Assembly: GCA_938017765.1 (NCBI GenBank) | Contig: CALIJH010000129.1 | Coordinates: 1-10,769 of the forward strand | Direction of reading: 5' to 3' | Source: an uncultured Leptotrichia sp. | GTDB lineage: Bacteria > Fusobacteriota > Fusobacteriia > Fusobacteriales > Leptotrichiaceae | Length of the DNA stretch: 10,769 bases | Part shown: positions 1 through 7,287 of the stretch, piece by piece | Position numbering within the stretch: the first letter of the stretch is position 1 | Layout: every line of letters begins with the position of its first letter | The notes under the pieces: model-generated | The model's input: only the letters and a program-made list of their open reading frames with translations | The model's database searches: none | What the model was told of the DNA's origin: nothing | Made by a program: the position numbers and the translations under genes

Positions 1-841
1 TTATTATTTCTGTTTCCAACTTAGTGTTAAATTTTTCGTAGATAACTTTTTTTACATGTTCAATTATGGAAATGACATCATTAAATTTTGCGTTTCCTAA
101 ATTAATTATGAAATTTGGATGTTTACTTGAAACCATTGCATTCCCTACTCTATATTCTTTCAATCCTGCATCGGATATGAGCTGTGCGGCAAAAGTTCCT
201 TCAGGATTTTTAAATGTACTTCCTAAATTCGGGTATTCCAACGGATGTTTATTTTTTCTCTGGGTTCTCTTGTCAATAACACATTCCCTGTCAAATCCTT
301 TTTCAAATTTAAATAATACGGAAACTACAATCCATTTATTCTTTTTTATTTCCGTATTTCTGTATTTGAAATCCAGCTCCGATTTTTTCAGGCTTTTTAT
401 TTCTCCGTCATTCTTACAGACTTCCACTTCTTCTATACAGTCAAAAATCTCTGTTCCGTAAGCACCTCCGTTCATATTTACAAGTCCGCCTACCGAGCCG
501 GGAACACCTGCTATATTTTCCAGTCCTGTATAATCATTTTTTTCCATAAATTCTATAAGCTCATCAAAATCAAGTCCCGCTTCTGCTCTGACTAAATCAT
601 AATCTCCATGTCTTTCCACAATTTCTATATTTTTAAAATTTTTCAGAGAAACAAAGCTGATGTCCAATTTTCCGTCGCTAATCAGAGTATTTGTACCGTT
701 TCCCAGAAGAAATATTTTATCCCTTGTAGCAATGATATCTTTCAGTTCTTTCTTATCTTCCACAAAAATCAGTTCTTTTGCAATTCCGCCTATTTTCATA
801 TGGGAATATTCTTTCATTTCCATATCTTCATATATTTTCAT
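1..841 (-). CDS. murB: UDP-N-acetylenolpyruvoylglucosamine reductase MurB, 3' end cut by window edge
   Basis: This flavoenzyme reduces UDP-GlcNAc-enolpyruvate to UDP-MurNAc with NADPH, the second committed step of cytoplasmic murein precursor synthesis. The frame is open from the ATG at 841-839 to the left edge, giving 280 residues with no stop. Visible motifs are the FAD-binding loop LGNGTN (46-51), AGVPGSVGG (111-119), NMNGGAYG (122-129), the YR pair at 160-161, GSTFKNP (207-213, whose Ser208 matches the proton-donating serine) and LETEI (275-279), whose second Glu should be the general acid. In the family that last motif lies close to the C-terminus, so only a few residues are missing. The length fits the shorter MurB type that lacks the extra loop of the E. 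coli enzyme. A GGGAG sits 9 bases before the ATG. The gene is last in the visible cluster, 113 bases after murC. Seeing the motifs directly makes the identification firm. Confidence 0.96.
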   Translation of the reverse strand, partial: MKIYEDMEMKEYSHMKIGGIAKELIFVEDKKELKDIIATRDKIFLLGNGTNTLISDGKLDISFVSLKNFKNIEIVERHGDYDLVRAEAGLDFDELIEFMEKNDYTGLENIAGVPGSVGGLVNMNGGAYGTEIFDCIEEVEVCKNDGEIKSLKKSELDFKYRNTEIKKNKWIVVSVLFKFEKGFDRECVIDKRTQRKNKHPLEYPNLGSTFKNPEGTFAAQLISDAGLKEYRVGNAMVSSKHPNFIINLGNAKFNDVISIIEHVKKVIYEKFNTKLETEII

Positions 842-953
842 ATATCCGTTCTCCCAAATTTCCTATATATTTTTTAATTTTTAATCTGTTATTTTTCCCG
901 ATCCATTTTCCATAAACTTTCCATAAATATTTTTCAAAATATATTTCAGACAT
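828..953 (-). CDS. Possible 41-codon small ORF filling the murC-murB gap
   Basis: One frame is open across the whole murC-murB gap. The ATG at 953-951 starts one base after the murC TAA (TAATATG arrangement), and the TGA at 830-828 lies inside murB, so the ORF overlaps the murB start by 14 bases. The peptide is basic and aromatic, beginning MSEIYFEKYLWKVYGKW and ending GNLGERIYENI, with no clear signal peptide or membrane segment. I do not recognise it. Against it, there is no Shine-Dalgarno sequence before the ATG, so expression would depend on coupling to murC termination. In favour, an open run of this length is not frequent by chance in DNA this A+T-rich. It could instead be plain leader sequence for murB or the remnant of a lost gene. 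Confidence 0.22.
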   Translation of the reverse strand: MSEIYFEKYLWKVYGKWIGKNNRLKIKKYIGNLGERIYENI

Positions 954-954
954 A

Positions 955-2298
955 TTATTTCAATGTACTTTTTATCTGGTGTGCAAGTTTTGATACACTC
1001 CCTGCACCCATAAATACATAACTTCTATTGCTATTTTCATGACTTTTCACTAAATCCTGAATTTCTTCTTCCGTATACACTTTTACACCATTTCCTATTT
1101 TTTCAGCCAGTTCTTCCGAAGATACTCCGTAAGTATTGTCCTCTCCTGCGGAATATATAGGCATTAAAATCAGCTCATCGGCTTTTTTGAGAGATTTTAT
1201 AAAATCATCAAAGAAAAATTTTGTCCTGCTGTATCTATGAGGTTGGAAAATTACGGTTACATCTCCCTTTTCATTAGCTTTGGCAGCTTCTATAGTTACT
1301 TTTATTTCTGTAGGATGATGAGCATAATCGTCTATTATTCTCAAATCTTTATCATATATTACCTGATATCTTCTATTCGCTCCCTTAAATTTGGCAAGTC
1401 TTTCCTTCACAGTTTCGATATTGCAGCCCAATTCATCAGCCAGATATATTACGGGCAGGGAGTTTGCAACATTATGTTCTCCCGGTATACATAATGTAAA
1501 TTCTCCAAGATTTTTACCATTTTTTATGACTTCATAATGTGTACATCCATTCTTTACAATAATGTTAGTTGCAAAAATATGGACATCTTCCCTTTTTACA
1601 CTATACCATATGATATTTTTGTTATTCAGGTTCAATGTAGACATATCTTCACAATCTTTACACAAAATTGCCAATTTTTCTGTACTGTCAATAAATTTTT
1701 CAAAAGATTTTTTTATGTTTTCATATGTTCCATGATGTTCAAGATGATCAGGTTCCATATTTGTTACAACAGAGTATTTAGGTTTTATATACAGAAAGGA
1801 GTTATCACTTTCATCAGCTTCGGCTATAAAATATTCCGAATTTCCTATCTTACTGTTACTCTGTATTTCAGGGATTATACCTCCTACTACTATTGTAGGG
1901 TCTTTTTCAAGAAAAGCGACGCTCATCATCGAACTTGTCGTTGTTTTCCCGTGAGTTCCTGCAATGGCTATGCCTTCAAATCTGTTCATGAGTTGAGCCA
2001 GAAGCTGTCCTCTTTTTATCTTTTTTATCCCGTTTTTCACTATGTACATGTATTCAGGGTTTGTCTCTCTTATTGCAGTTGAGTAAACGAATAAATCTAT
2101 TCCTTTATCTTTTACATTTTCTTCAGTCTGACCTATATATATTTTGATACCCATATCTTCCATTTCCTGAGTTATATTTTTTCTTTCAAGGTCAGAACCT
2201 GCCACATTATATCCTTCCTTTACAAGTATTTTAGCAAGTCCGCTCATACCGATACCGTTTATTCCACTGAAATAAACGTTCCTAATATCCGATAACAT
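955..2298 (-). CDS. murC: UDP-N-acetylmuramate--L-alanine ligase MurC
   Basis: MurC joins L-alanine to UDP-MurNAc using ATP, the first amino-acid addition of the cytoplasmic murein pathway. The 447-residue product has the usual length and the three Mur-ligase domains in order. The N-terminal UDP-binding Rossmann loop reads GINGIGMSG (12-20). The central ATPase domain carries the P-loop AGTHGKTTT (113-121), the metal-binding region EADESD (160-165), EPDHLEHHG (182-190) and HNVAN (275-279). The C-terminal domain carries GANRR (306-310), DDYAHHPTEI (323-332) and FQPHRYSRT (351-359). The DYAHHPTEI signature separates MurC from MurD, MurE and MurF. The ATG start has a GGAGGG 7 bases upstream, inside the 14-base gap after murG, so the two genes are almost certainly co-transcribed. 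Nothing looks damaged. Confidence 0.98.
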   Translation of the reverse strand: MLSDIRNVYFSGINGIGMSGLAKILVKEGYNVAGSDLERKNITQEMEDMGIKIYIGQTEENVKDKGIDLFVYSTAIRETNPEYMYIVKNGIKKIKRGQLLAQLMNRFEGIAIAGTHGKTTTSSMMSVAFLEKDPTIVVGGIIPEIQSNSKIGNSEYFIAEADESDNSFLYIKPKYSVVTNMEPDHLEHHGTYENIKKSFEKFIDSTEKLAILCKDCEDMSTLNLNNKNIIWYSVKREDVHIFATNIIVKNGCTHYEVIKNGKNLGEFTLCIPGEHNVANSLPVIYLADELGCNIETVKERLAKFKGANRRYQVIYDKDLRIIDDYAHHPTEIKVTIEAAKANEKGDVTVIFQPHRYSRTKFFFDDFIKSLKKADELILMPIYSAGEDNTYGVSSEELAEKIGNGVKVYTEEEIQDLVKSHENSNRSYVFMGAGSVSKLAHQIKSTLK

Positions 2299-2312
2299 TA
2301 TTTTCCCTCCAT

Positions 2313-3377
2313 TTATTTTGAATAATTGTCTATTTTCATTGTTTCTATTATCAAATTTGCAGCATTTTCTTTTTTCAGTTTTTTTATATTACTTTTCATA
2401 AAATTGAGCATTTCATCATGTTTTACAAGTACAAGAGCTTCTTTTATACCTTTTTCGGCTTCTTCATTGGAAAAAGTTTTTGCACCGTTTACATATTCCA
2501 GAACATCCGCATTTTCCTTTTGACCTACGAAATCATAAGGAATTAGGACTGACGGCTTTTCCAGTTGTATCAGCTCGGATATTGTGGACGCTCCCGCACG
2601 GCATATTACAAGGTCCGCCGCTGCCATATAGTCGGCAGCATTTTCAAAATAAGGCATTATAACCGCATTTCCATAATCTTTCATTCTGAACACGGCTTCT
2701 TCATAATTTTCTTTTCCTGTTGCCCAGAATAATTTTAAATTCTTATCTTTAATTATTTCTTTCCATGTTTTCAAAATTGCCTCATTTATATTTTTGGCTC
2801 CGAGACTTCCACCCATTATTAATATAGCTTTTTTATCTTTATCAATATCCAGTTTCTTTCTTTCTTCATTTTTATTTTTATTGTAAAATTCTTCTCTCAA
2901 AGGATTTCCTGTAACGATAAATTTTTTCTTATATTTGTCGGGTATACTGTCCAGTGTGTTTTCAAACGCAAGGAATATCTTTTTGGCACCTTTATAGAAA
3001 TATTTGTTGGCAAGCCCCATTGTACAGTTCTGCTCCTGTAGATAATAAGGTATTCCCAGTAGTTTTGAAGCAACAAGTACCGGTATCGTTATATAATTCC
3101 CGAAGGCTATAATCTGATCAGGTTTTTCCTTTTTTAATATCTGTACAGCTTTGAACGTCGCAGAAACAGCTTTTATTATTCCTTTTACCGATTTAAGAGG
3201 GATAACATCAAGACCTTCAAATCTAAATCCTTCTTTAGGTACAAGCTCTTTCTCCATTCTATGTTTAGTACCTATAAACAGAGTTTCAATATTCTGTTCT
3301 CTCATTTTTTTTGCAATGGACAAGGCGGGATATATGTGTCCCCCCGTTCCTCCTGTTGTGAGTATTACTTTTTTCAT
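2313..3377 (-). CDS. murG: UDP-GlcNAc:lipid I N-acetylglucosaminyltransferase MurG
   Basis: MurG transfers GlcNAc from UDP-GlcNAc to lipid I on the inner face of the cytoplasmic membrane, producing lipid II. The 354-residue product has normal length and the GT-B two-domain plan. The N-terminal domain has the first glycine loop TGGTGGHI (8-15) and EQNCTMGLAN (115-124). The C-terminal donor-binding domain has GNPLR (157-161), MGGSLGA (188-194), RAGASTISE (260-268) and QKENA (286-290). Two conserved places are unusual: the second glycine loop reads AFGNYITIP (91-99) where the family mostly has GxGGYxSGP, and the segment before QKENA reads PYDFVG, shorter than the usual PYPH-type loop and without its histidine. 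The ATG start follows GGAGA with 8 bases between. It lies between ftsW and murC, its standard dcw position. Confidence 0.97.
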   Translation of the reverse strand: MKKVILTTGGTGGHIYPALSIAKKMREQNIETLFIGTKHRMEKELVPKEGFRFEGLDVIPLKSVKGIIKAVSATFKAVQILKKEKPDQIIAFGNYITIPVLVASKLLGIPYYLQEQNCTMGLANKYFYKGAKKIFLAFENTLDSIPDKYKKKFIVTGNPLREEFYNKNKNEERKKLDIDKDKKAILIMGGSLGAKNINEAILKTWKEIIKDKNLKLFWATGKENYEEAVFRMKDYGNAVIMPYFENAADYMAAADLVICRAGASTISELIQLEKPSVLIPYDFVGQKENADVLEYVNGAKTFSNEEAEKGIKEALVLVKHDEMLNFMKSNIKKLKKENAANLIIETMKIDNYSK

Positions 3378-3461
3378 AGTAAATTTCTCCGTTTCTTTTT
3401 CTTTTTAGCCGATAAGGCATTTTTTATATGGCAGTAACATCAGTCTTTTCCACATAGTTTT

Positions 3462-4565
3462 TTAATCTCTTTCGGCTTCCAGTTCCTGTCTGTAAAAAGC
3501 CCTTATAATATTATATACTATCCCCAAAGCCGCCATTGTTACTATTGTTGTACTTCCTCCATAGCTTAATATAGGTAATGGAATACCCGTAGACGGTACC
3601 AGTCCCATTACAACTGCCAGATTTCCTATTATTTGGAGCGAAAACATTGAAAGAATACCTATAAGGATATATTTTGCATACATATCCTTTATTTTTACTA
3701 TTGTTATAAGTATCACTCCCAGCAGAACCATATAAAGCAATATCAGTATTATCGAACCGACAAACCCCATTTCTTCGGCATATCCCGAAAATACATAGTC
3801 AGTATGTATTTCAGGCAGATAAAAATATTTCTGAAATCCGTTTCCATAAAATTTCCCTATAAGTTTGCCACTTCCTATGGCTATTAACGACTGTCGCAGC
3901 TGATAAACTTCATCACTGTTTTTTAAATGTCCCAGCAGTCTTTTGAGCCTGTACGGCATCGCTGTTATCGCACCAAATCCCAAGACACCTAATCCCAATA
4001 ACGTTACTAAAAACTCGCTCATTTTCACACCTGAAATAAACATCATTGTCAGCCCTATAAGCGTTATTTGAGCTGTACTGCTGAATGCCTTTTCCATAAT
4101 TATAAGTACAGAATATGTCATTGTTGCTGCCAAAATGGAAAACAGCATTTTGAGTTTATTTTCTCTTTTTCTTTTTTTCAGATCTATCAAACCTGCCAAA
4201 TGCAGTATTAAAATCAACTTTGCGAACTCCGAAGGCTGTATACTGAACTGTCCTATAGCTATCCATCTTGTCGCACCGTTGACATTTTTTCCTATCCCCA
4301 GAACTGCAAGTAGCATTAAGAACCCTATAAGATATAATAATTTTCTTATTCTTTTATATTTTGTATATTCAAAATTCGCCGTAAAAATAAAAAGAATACT
4401 TCCTGCTACAAGCCATATTATCTGTCTTATCAAAAAATAATAATGATTGTTATACTCTTTCAAACCTCTCGGAAAACTCACACTTGCTATCATCGCAATA
4501 CTGAGTCCCATTAATATAAGCATTATTATTATGAGAGTTGTTCCTAAAATTTTTCTGTTTTTCAA
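3462..4565 (-). CDS. ftsW: SEDS-family peptidoglycan glycosyltransferase FtsW, TTG start
   Basis: FtsW polymerises lipid II into glycan strands at the division site, working with a class B penicillin-binding protein. The 367-residue product is a polytopic membrane protein of about ten hydrophobic segments. Family motifs are NGATRWI (96-102), IQPSEFAK (109-116), QSLIAIGSG (225-233), LPEIHTDYVF (250-259), whose Asp256 matches the essential SEDS aspartate, AEEMGF (263-268), and the C-terminal GLVPSTGIPLPILSYGGST (321-339). FtsW rather than RodA is chosen from its place between murD and murG; the sequence alone separates the two less surely. The start is TTG (4565-4563), supported by GGGAG 8 bases upstream; the next in-frame Met (15) would cut into the first membrane segment. 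The loop that usually reads QPDxGT is replaced by EKAFSST (158-164). Confidence 0.94.
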   Translation of the reverse strand: MKNRKILGTTLIIIMLILMGLSIAMIASVSFPRGLKEYNNHYYFLIRQIIWLVAGSILFIFTANFEYTKYKRIRKLLYLIGFLMLLAVLGIGKNVNGATRWIAIGQFSIQPSEFAKLILILHLAGLIDLKKRKRENKLKMLFSILAATMTYSVLIIMEKAFSSTAQITLIGLTMMFISGVKMSEFLVTLLGLGVLGFGAITAMPYRLKRLLGHLKNSDEVYQLRQSLIAIGSGKLIGKFYGNGFQKYFYLPEIHTDYVFSGYAEEMGFVGSIILILLYMVLLGVILITIVKIKDMYAKYILIGILSMFSLQIIGNLAVVMGLVPSTGIPLPILSYGGSTTIVTMAALGIVYNIIRAFYRQELEAERD

Positions 4566-4573
4566 TTTTTTCT

Positions 4574-4578
4574 CTCCC
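4574..4578 (-). promoter_or_regulatory. Ribosome binding site that fixes the ftsW TTG start
   Basis: A GGGAG core lies 8 bases before the TTG codon at 4565-4563. No in-frame ATG with such a site lies nearby, and later methionines fall inside the first membrane segment, so this site decides the start. Confidence 0.75.
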
Positions 4579-4637
4579 GAATATATAATTTCCTAATTTT
4601 ATGGTCTTTCCGCATATTTTTCCATTTTCCCTCAGGA

Positions 4638-6011
4638 TTATCCCAGAATTTTTTTTGTCAGTTCTTTAAATACTTCTCCCCTATGTTCAAAATTTTTGAA
4701 CTGGCAGAAACTCGACGTCGCGGGAGAAAATAAAATCGTCTGATTTTCAGAAAAATCCATATCTTCCTTAAAATAATTCAATATATTTTCCAAAGTTTCA
4801 AGATTACGGTAATTTTTATATCCTGCTTTTTCCATATCTTTTATAAGTAAAGGGGCATTATCCCCTATCAGATAAACAAAGCTGACCTTTTCTTTTATTT
4901 TTTTTACTAATTCATCATTACAAATTTTTTTGTCATCTCCTCCGCAAATCAATATTATGGAATTATCAAAAGAGTCTATAGCTTTTAACGTAGATTCCAC
5001 ATTCGTGCCTTTGGAGTCATTTATAAACGTAGTATTTCCTTTTACAAAAAAATCTTCTATTCTATGTTCCAATGCTTTTGTAGTCTTTAAAAATTCTTTT
5101 GTCTTATCATCAGGTATACCAAGTATTCTGGCAGTTCCTATTAAAAATAACATATTTTCAAGATTATGCTGTCCTTTCAATGACAAATGTCTTACGGCTA
5201 TAAACTGTTCTGCCCGACCATTTTTAGAAATATCTGCATCTTTACAGTCTTCCGCCCTGTCATTAAAATTTTTCATAATATATATATTACCGTCCTCAAC
5301 GAATATATTTCCTTTTCTTTCTTTGCTTAAATATATTTTTTGAGCTTTTATTTTTTTATCCAAATTTTTATCATTACATAATTTTTCAAAATTTTCGTCA
5401 TCTAAATTTATTAATGCAAAATCACTTTCTGTCTGCTTGGAAAAAATATTAAATTTTGTAATGTAGTAGTCCTCCACGGAGTTGTATCTTGTTAAATGGT
5501 CAGGTGTCAGATTTATTATTCCTGCAATATGCGAATGTATTTGCGGTTCATTTTCCAACTGATAGCTGCTCAGCTCCAGAACTATATAATTTAAAGACTC
5601 TTCATCAGCTACAATTTTTGCGAAAGAATATCCGGCATTTCCTGCAAGCCTTACGTTATATCCGGCATATTTCAAAAGCTCATAAGTCTTTGTACACGTA
5701 GTTGTTTTCCCATTTGTCCCTGTAAAGGCTATTACTTTTATATTTTTATCCATATATTTATAAGCCAGATCAATTTCAGAAATTATTTTAATCTTTTTTC
5801 CCAGTGCTACTTTCAATAATTCGGCTTTCCATGAAATTCCGGGGCTTTTTACTATAAATTCTATTTTTTCTCTGTTCAAAATTTCTATTCCTTCAGATGA
5901 AGGTATTCCTACCTTATCATCAATCAAATATACTTTATAATTGTTCTTTTCAAGTAATTCCTTTGCTCCAAGTCCGCTCAGCCCTGCTCCGAATACCAAA
6001 GCTTTTTTCAT
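4638..6011 (-). CDS. murD: UDP-N-acetylmuramoyl-L-alanine--D-glutamate ligase MurD
   Basis: MurD adds D-glutamate to UDP-MurNAc-L-Ala with ATP in the cytoplasm. The 457-residue product shows the N-terminal Rossmann-like loop GAGLSGLGAKELL (8-20), the P-loop TGTNGKTTT (97-105), the MurD-typical ELSSYQLE (146-153), NLTPDHLTRY (167-176), GQHNLEN (280-286), LEHRIE (314-319), NDSKGTN (331-337) and the C-terminal LFSPATSSFCQF (427-438). ELSSYQL together with SPATSSF is specific to MurD among the Mur ligases. A charged stretch around 246-270, rich in Asp/Lys/Asn, looks like a modest lineage-specific loop; otherwise length is normal. The ATG start has AGAGGA about 7 bases upstream. The gene follows a 169-base gap after mraY, the longest gap inside the murF-murB run, and precedes ftsW by 72 bases. 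Confidence 0.97.
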   Translation of the reverse strand: MKKALVFGAGLSGLGAKELLEKNNYKVYLIDDKVGIPSSEGIEILNREKIEFIVKSPGISWKAELLKVALGKKIKIISEIDLAYKYMDKNIKVIAFTGTNGKTTTCTKTYELLKYAGYNVRLAGNAGYSFAKIVADEESLNYIVLELSSYQLENEPQIHSHIAGIINLTPDHLTRYNSVEDYYITKFNIFSKQTESDFALINLDDENFEKLCNDKNLDKKIKAQKIYLSKERKGNIFVEDGNIYIMKNFNDRAEDCKDADISKNGRAEQFIAVRHLSLKGQHNLENMLFLIGTARILGIPDDKTKEFLKTTKALEHRIEDFFVKGNTTFINDSKGTNVESTLKAIDSFDNSIILICGGDDKKICNDELVKKIKEKVSFVYLIGDNAPLLIKDMEKAGYKNYRNLETLENILNYFKEDMDFSENQTILFSPATSSFCQFKNFEHRGEVFKELTKKILG

Positions 6012-6180
6012 TTGCCTTTCCTCTTTTCAAATCATTCTAAATTTTCAGAATTATTATTCATAAAATTATTATTTACCTGAATATACTGTAATTTGATCCT
6101 TACAACATTTTCTTATAATGTTAAAAATCCATAAATCATAAATATTATATAATTTGAATACTGTAATTACGTGTTTCTAT
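6012..6180 (-). other. 169-base mraY-murD spacer with an 11-base direct repeat; possible internal promoter region
   Basis: No gene is supported here. The sequence ATACTGTAATT occurs twice in direct orientation, at 6083-6093 and 6158-6168 (plus-strand reading), 75 bases apart. A short inverted repeat, AACATT/AATGTT (6104-6109 and 6117-6122), lies between them. A TATAAT box on the minus strand sits at 6149-6144, but no good -35 match is found about 17 bases upstream, so a promoter for murD onward is possible but weakly supported. No GC-rich hairpin with a T-run is present, so nothing indicates termination after mraY. Confidence 0.3.
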
Positions 6181-7269
6181 TTATCTCAATTTTAGCATTA
6201 TAAATGTAATCAGACACATTATCATTGTTACTATCCAAAATCTTATTGTAACTTTTGTTTCAGGGATACCCAGCATTTCAAAATGATGATGAATAGGTGC
6301 CATTTTAAATACTCTTTTCTTGAACGTCTTGAAATGCCAAACCTGTATCATTACCGACAATGCTTCCAAAATAAATATAAGTCCCGCAATAGGAAGCAGT
6401 AACTCCTGTTTCAGGAATATAACTATTATTCCCAGTATTCCTCCCAAAGTCAGAGAACCTGTATCTCCCATAAATACCTGAGCAGGATAAAAGTTGAACC
6501 ATAAAAATCCTATCAATGCTCCAACAACCGCTGCGAGATATACTGTAATTTCGGCAGCATCTCTTATATGATATAAGTTCAGATATTTCGCGTACTTATA
6601 ATGGCCTGTCAGATAAGTGATTATAAACAATGTAACACTCACTATAATTATAGGACCGCTCACAAGTCCGTCAAGTCCGTCGGTCAGATTTACCGCATTT
6701 GATGACCCTATAATTACAAACATCATAAATACAAAGAAAAGTCCGGGACCTATATATACATAAGAATTTTTTATTAACGGATTTATTATTGAATAGTCCA
6801 GAGTTTTATTCAATATTCCGTATTTATAGATAAATCCGAAGGTCAATCCTGTTATTATTAGCTGTCCCAATATTTTTTTCTTTCCCGAAAGACCGCTTTT
6901 ATGCCTCGTTAATTTCAGATAATCATCATAAAACCCAATACTTGTAAATAATATCGTTATTACAAATAAAAATATTACAAATTTATTCATAAAATTTCCC
7001 GAAATCAATGTAGCAAACAATATGGCTCCAATTATAAGCAAGCCCCCCATTGTAGGCGTTCCCGATTTTGTCTGATGAGTTTGAGGACCGTCTTCCCTTG
7101 CAGTATCTCCATATTTTTTCTTTTTCAACCATGCAATAAAAGGTTTTCCGAACACCAGCATAAATAGAAATGCTATTCCGAAAGCTATGGATGCCCTTAT
7201 CGTTATTGACTTAAATATCCTTAAAACTCCCCAGTTTTCTATAAATAAATATTGTAATAAGTATAACAT
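6181..7269 (-). CDS. mraY: Phospho-N-acetylmuramoyl-pentapeptide-transferase MraY
   Basis: MraY is the integral membrane enzyme that moves phospho-MurNAc-pentapeptide from UDP to undecaprenyl phosphate, forming lipid I. The 362-residue product has the usual length and about ten hydrophobic segments. Diagnostic motifs are KSGTPTMGG (68-76), the aspartate pair in GFYDDYLK (Asp115, Asp116), NAVNLTDGLDG (191-201, with Asp197), FMGDTGSL (266-273, with Asp269) and the histidine loop APIHHHFE (324-331). These cover the Mg2+ and nucleotide-binding residues known from the family. The ATG at 7269-7267 follows AAGGAG with 6 bases between, inside the 18-base gap after murF, so both are on one transcript. 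The order murF-mraY-murD is the classical dcw order. Confidence 0.98.
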   Translation of the reverse strand: MLYLLQYLFIENWGVLRIFKSITIRASIAFGIAFLFMLVFGKPFIAWLKKKKYGDTAREDGPQTHQTKSGTPTMGGLLIIGAILFATLISGNFMNKFVIFLFVITILFTSIGFYDDYLKLTRHKSGLSGKKKILGQLIITGLTFGFIYKYGILNKTLDYSIINPLIKNSYVYIGPGLFFVFMMFVIIGSSNAVNLTDGLDGLVSGPIIIVSVTLFIITYLTGHYKYAKYLNLYHIRDAAEITVYLAAVVGALIGFLWFNFYPAQVFMGDTGSLTLGGILGIIVIFLKQELLLPIAGLIFILEALSVMIQVWHFKTFKKRVFKMAPIHHHFEMLGIPETKVTIRFWIVTMIMCLITFIMLKLR

Positions 7270-7287
7270 GAGTTACTCCTTTTCAGT

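Noticed and set aside
66..461. Plus-strand frame of 131 codons opposite murB.
   Set aside because: It is the antisense of well-conserved murB sequence, has the Phe/Ile/Ser-rich composition typical of such shadows, and no ribosome binding site. The same applies to the plus-strand frames opposite murC, murG, ftsW, murD and murF.
2620..2639. GCTGCC/GGCAGC inverted repeat, the most GC-rich hairpin noticed.
   Set aside because: It is inside murG and encodes the conserved AADYMAAADL region, so it is explained by alanine codons; no T-run follows.
3405..3455. A 16-codon ORF in the ftsW-murG gap.
   Set aside because: There is no Shine-Dalgarno sequence before its ATG, and a frame this short is expected by chance.
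4599..4625. An 8-codon ORF (MEKYAERP) in the murD-ftsW gap, preceded closely by GAGGG, as a possible leader peptide.
   Set aside because: The spacing of about 3 bases is too short, there is no attenuator-like hairpin, and so small a frame has no support.
6104..6122. Inverted repeat AACATT/AATGTT as a terminator after mraY.
   Set aside because: The stem is only 6 base pairs and A/T-rich, and no T-run follows it in the direction of transcription.
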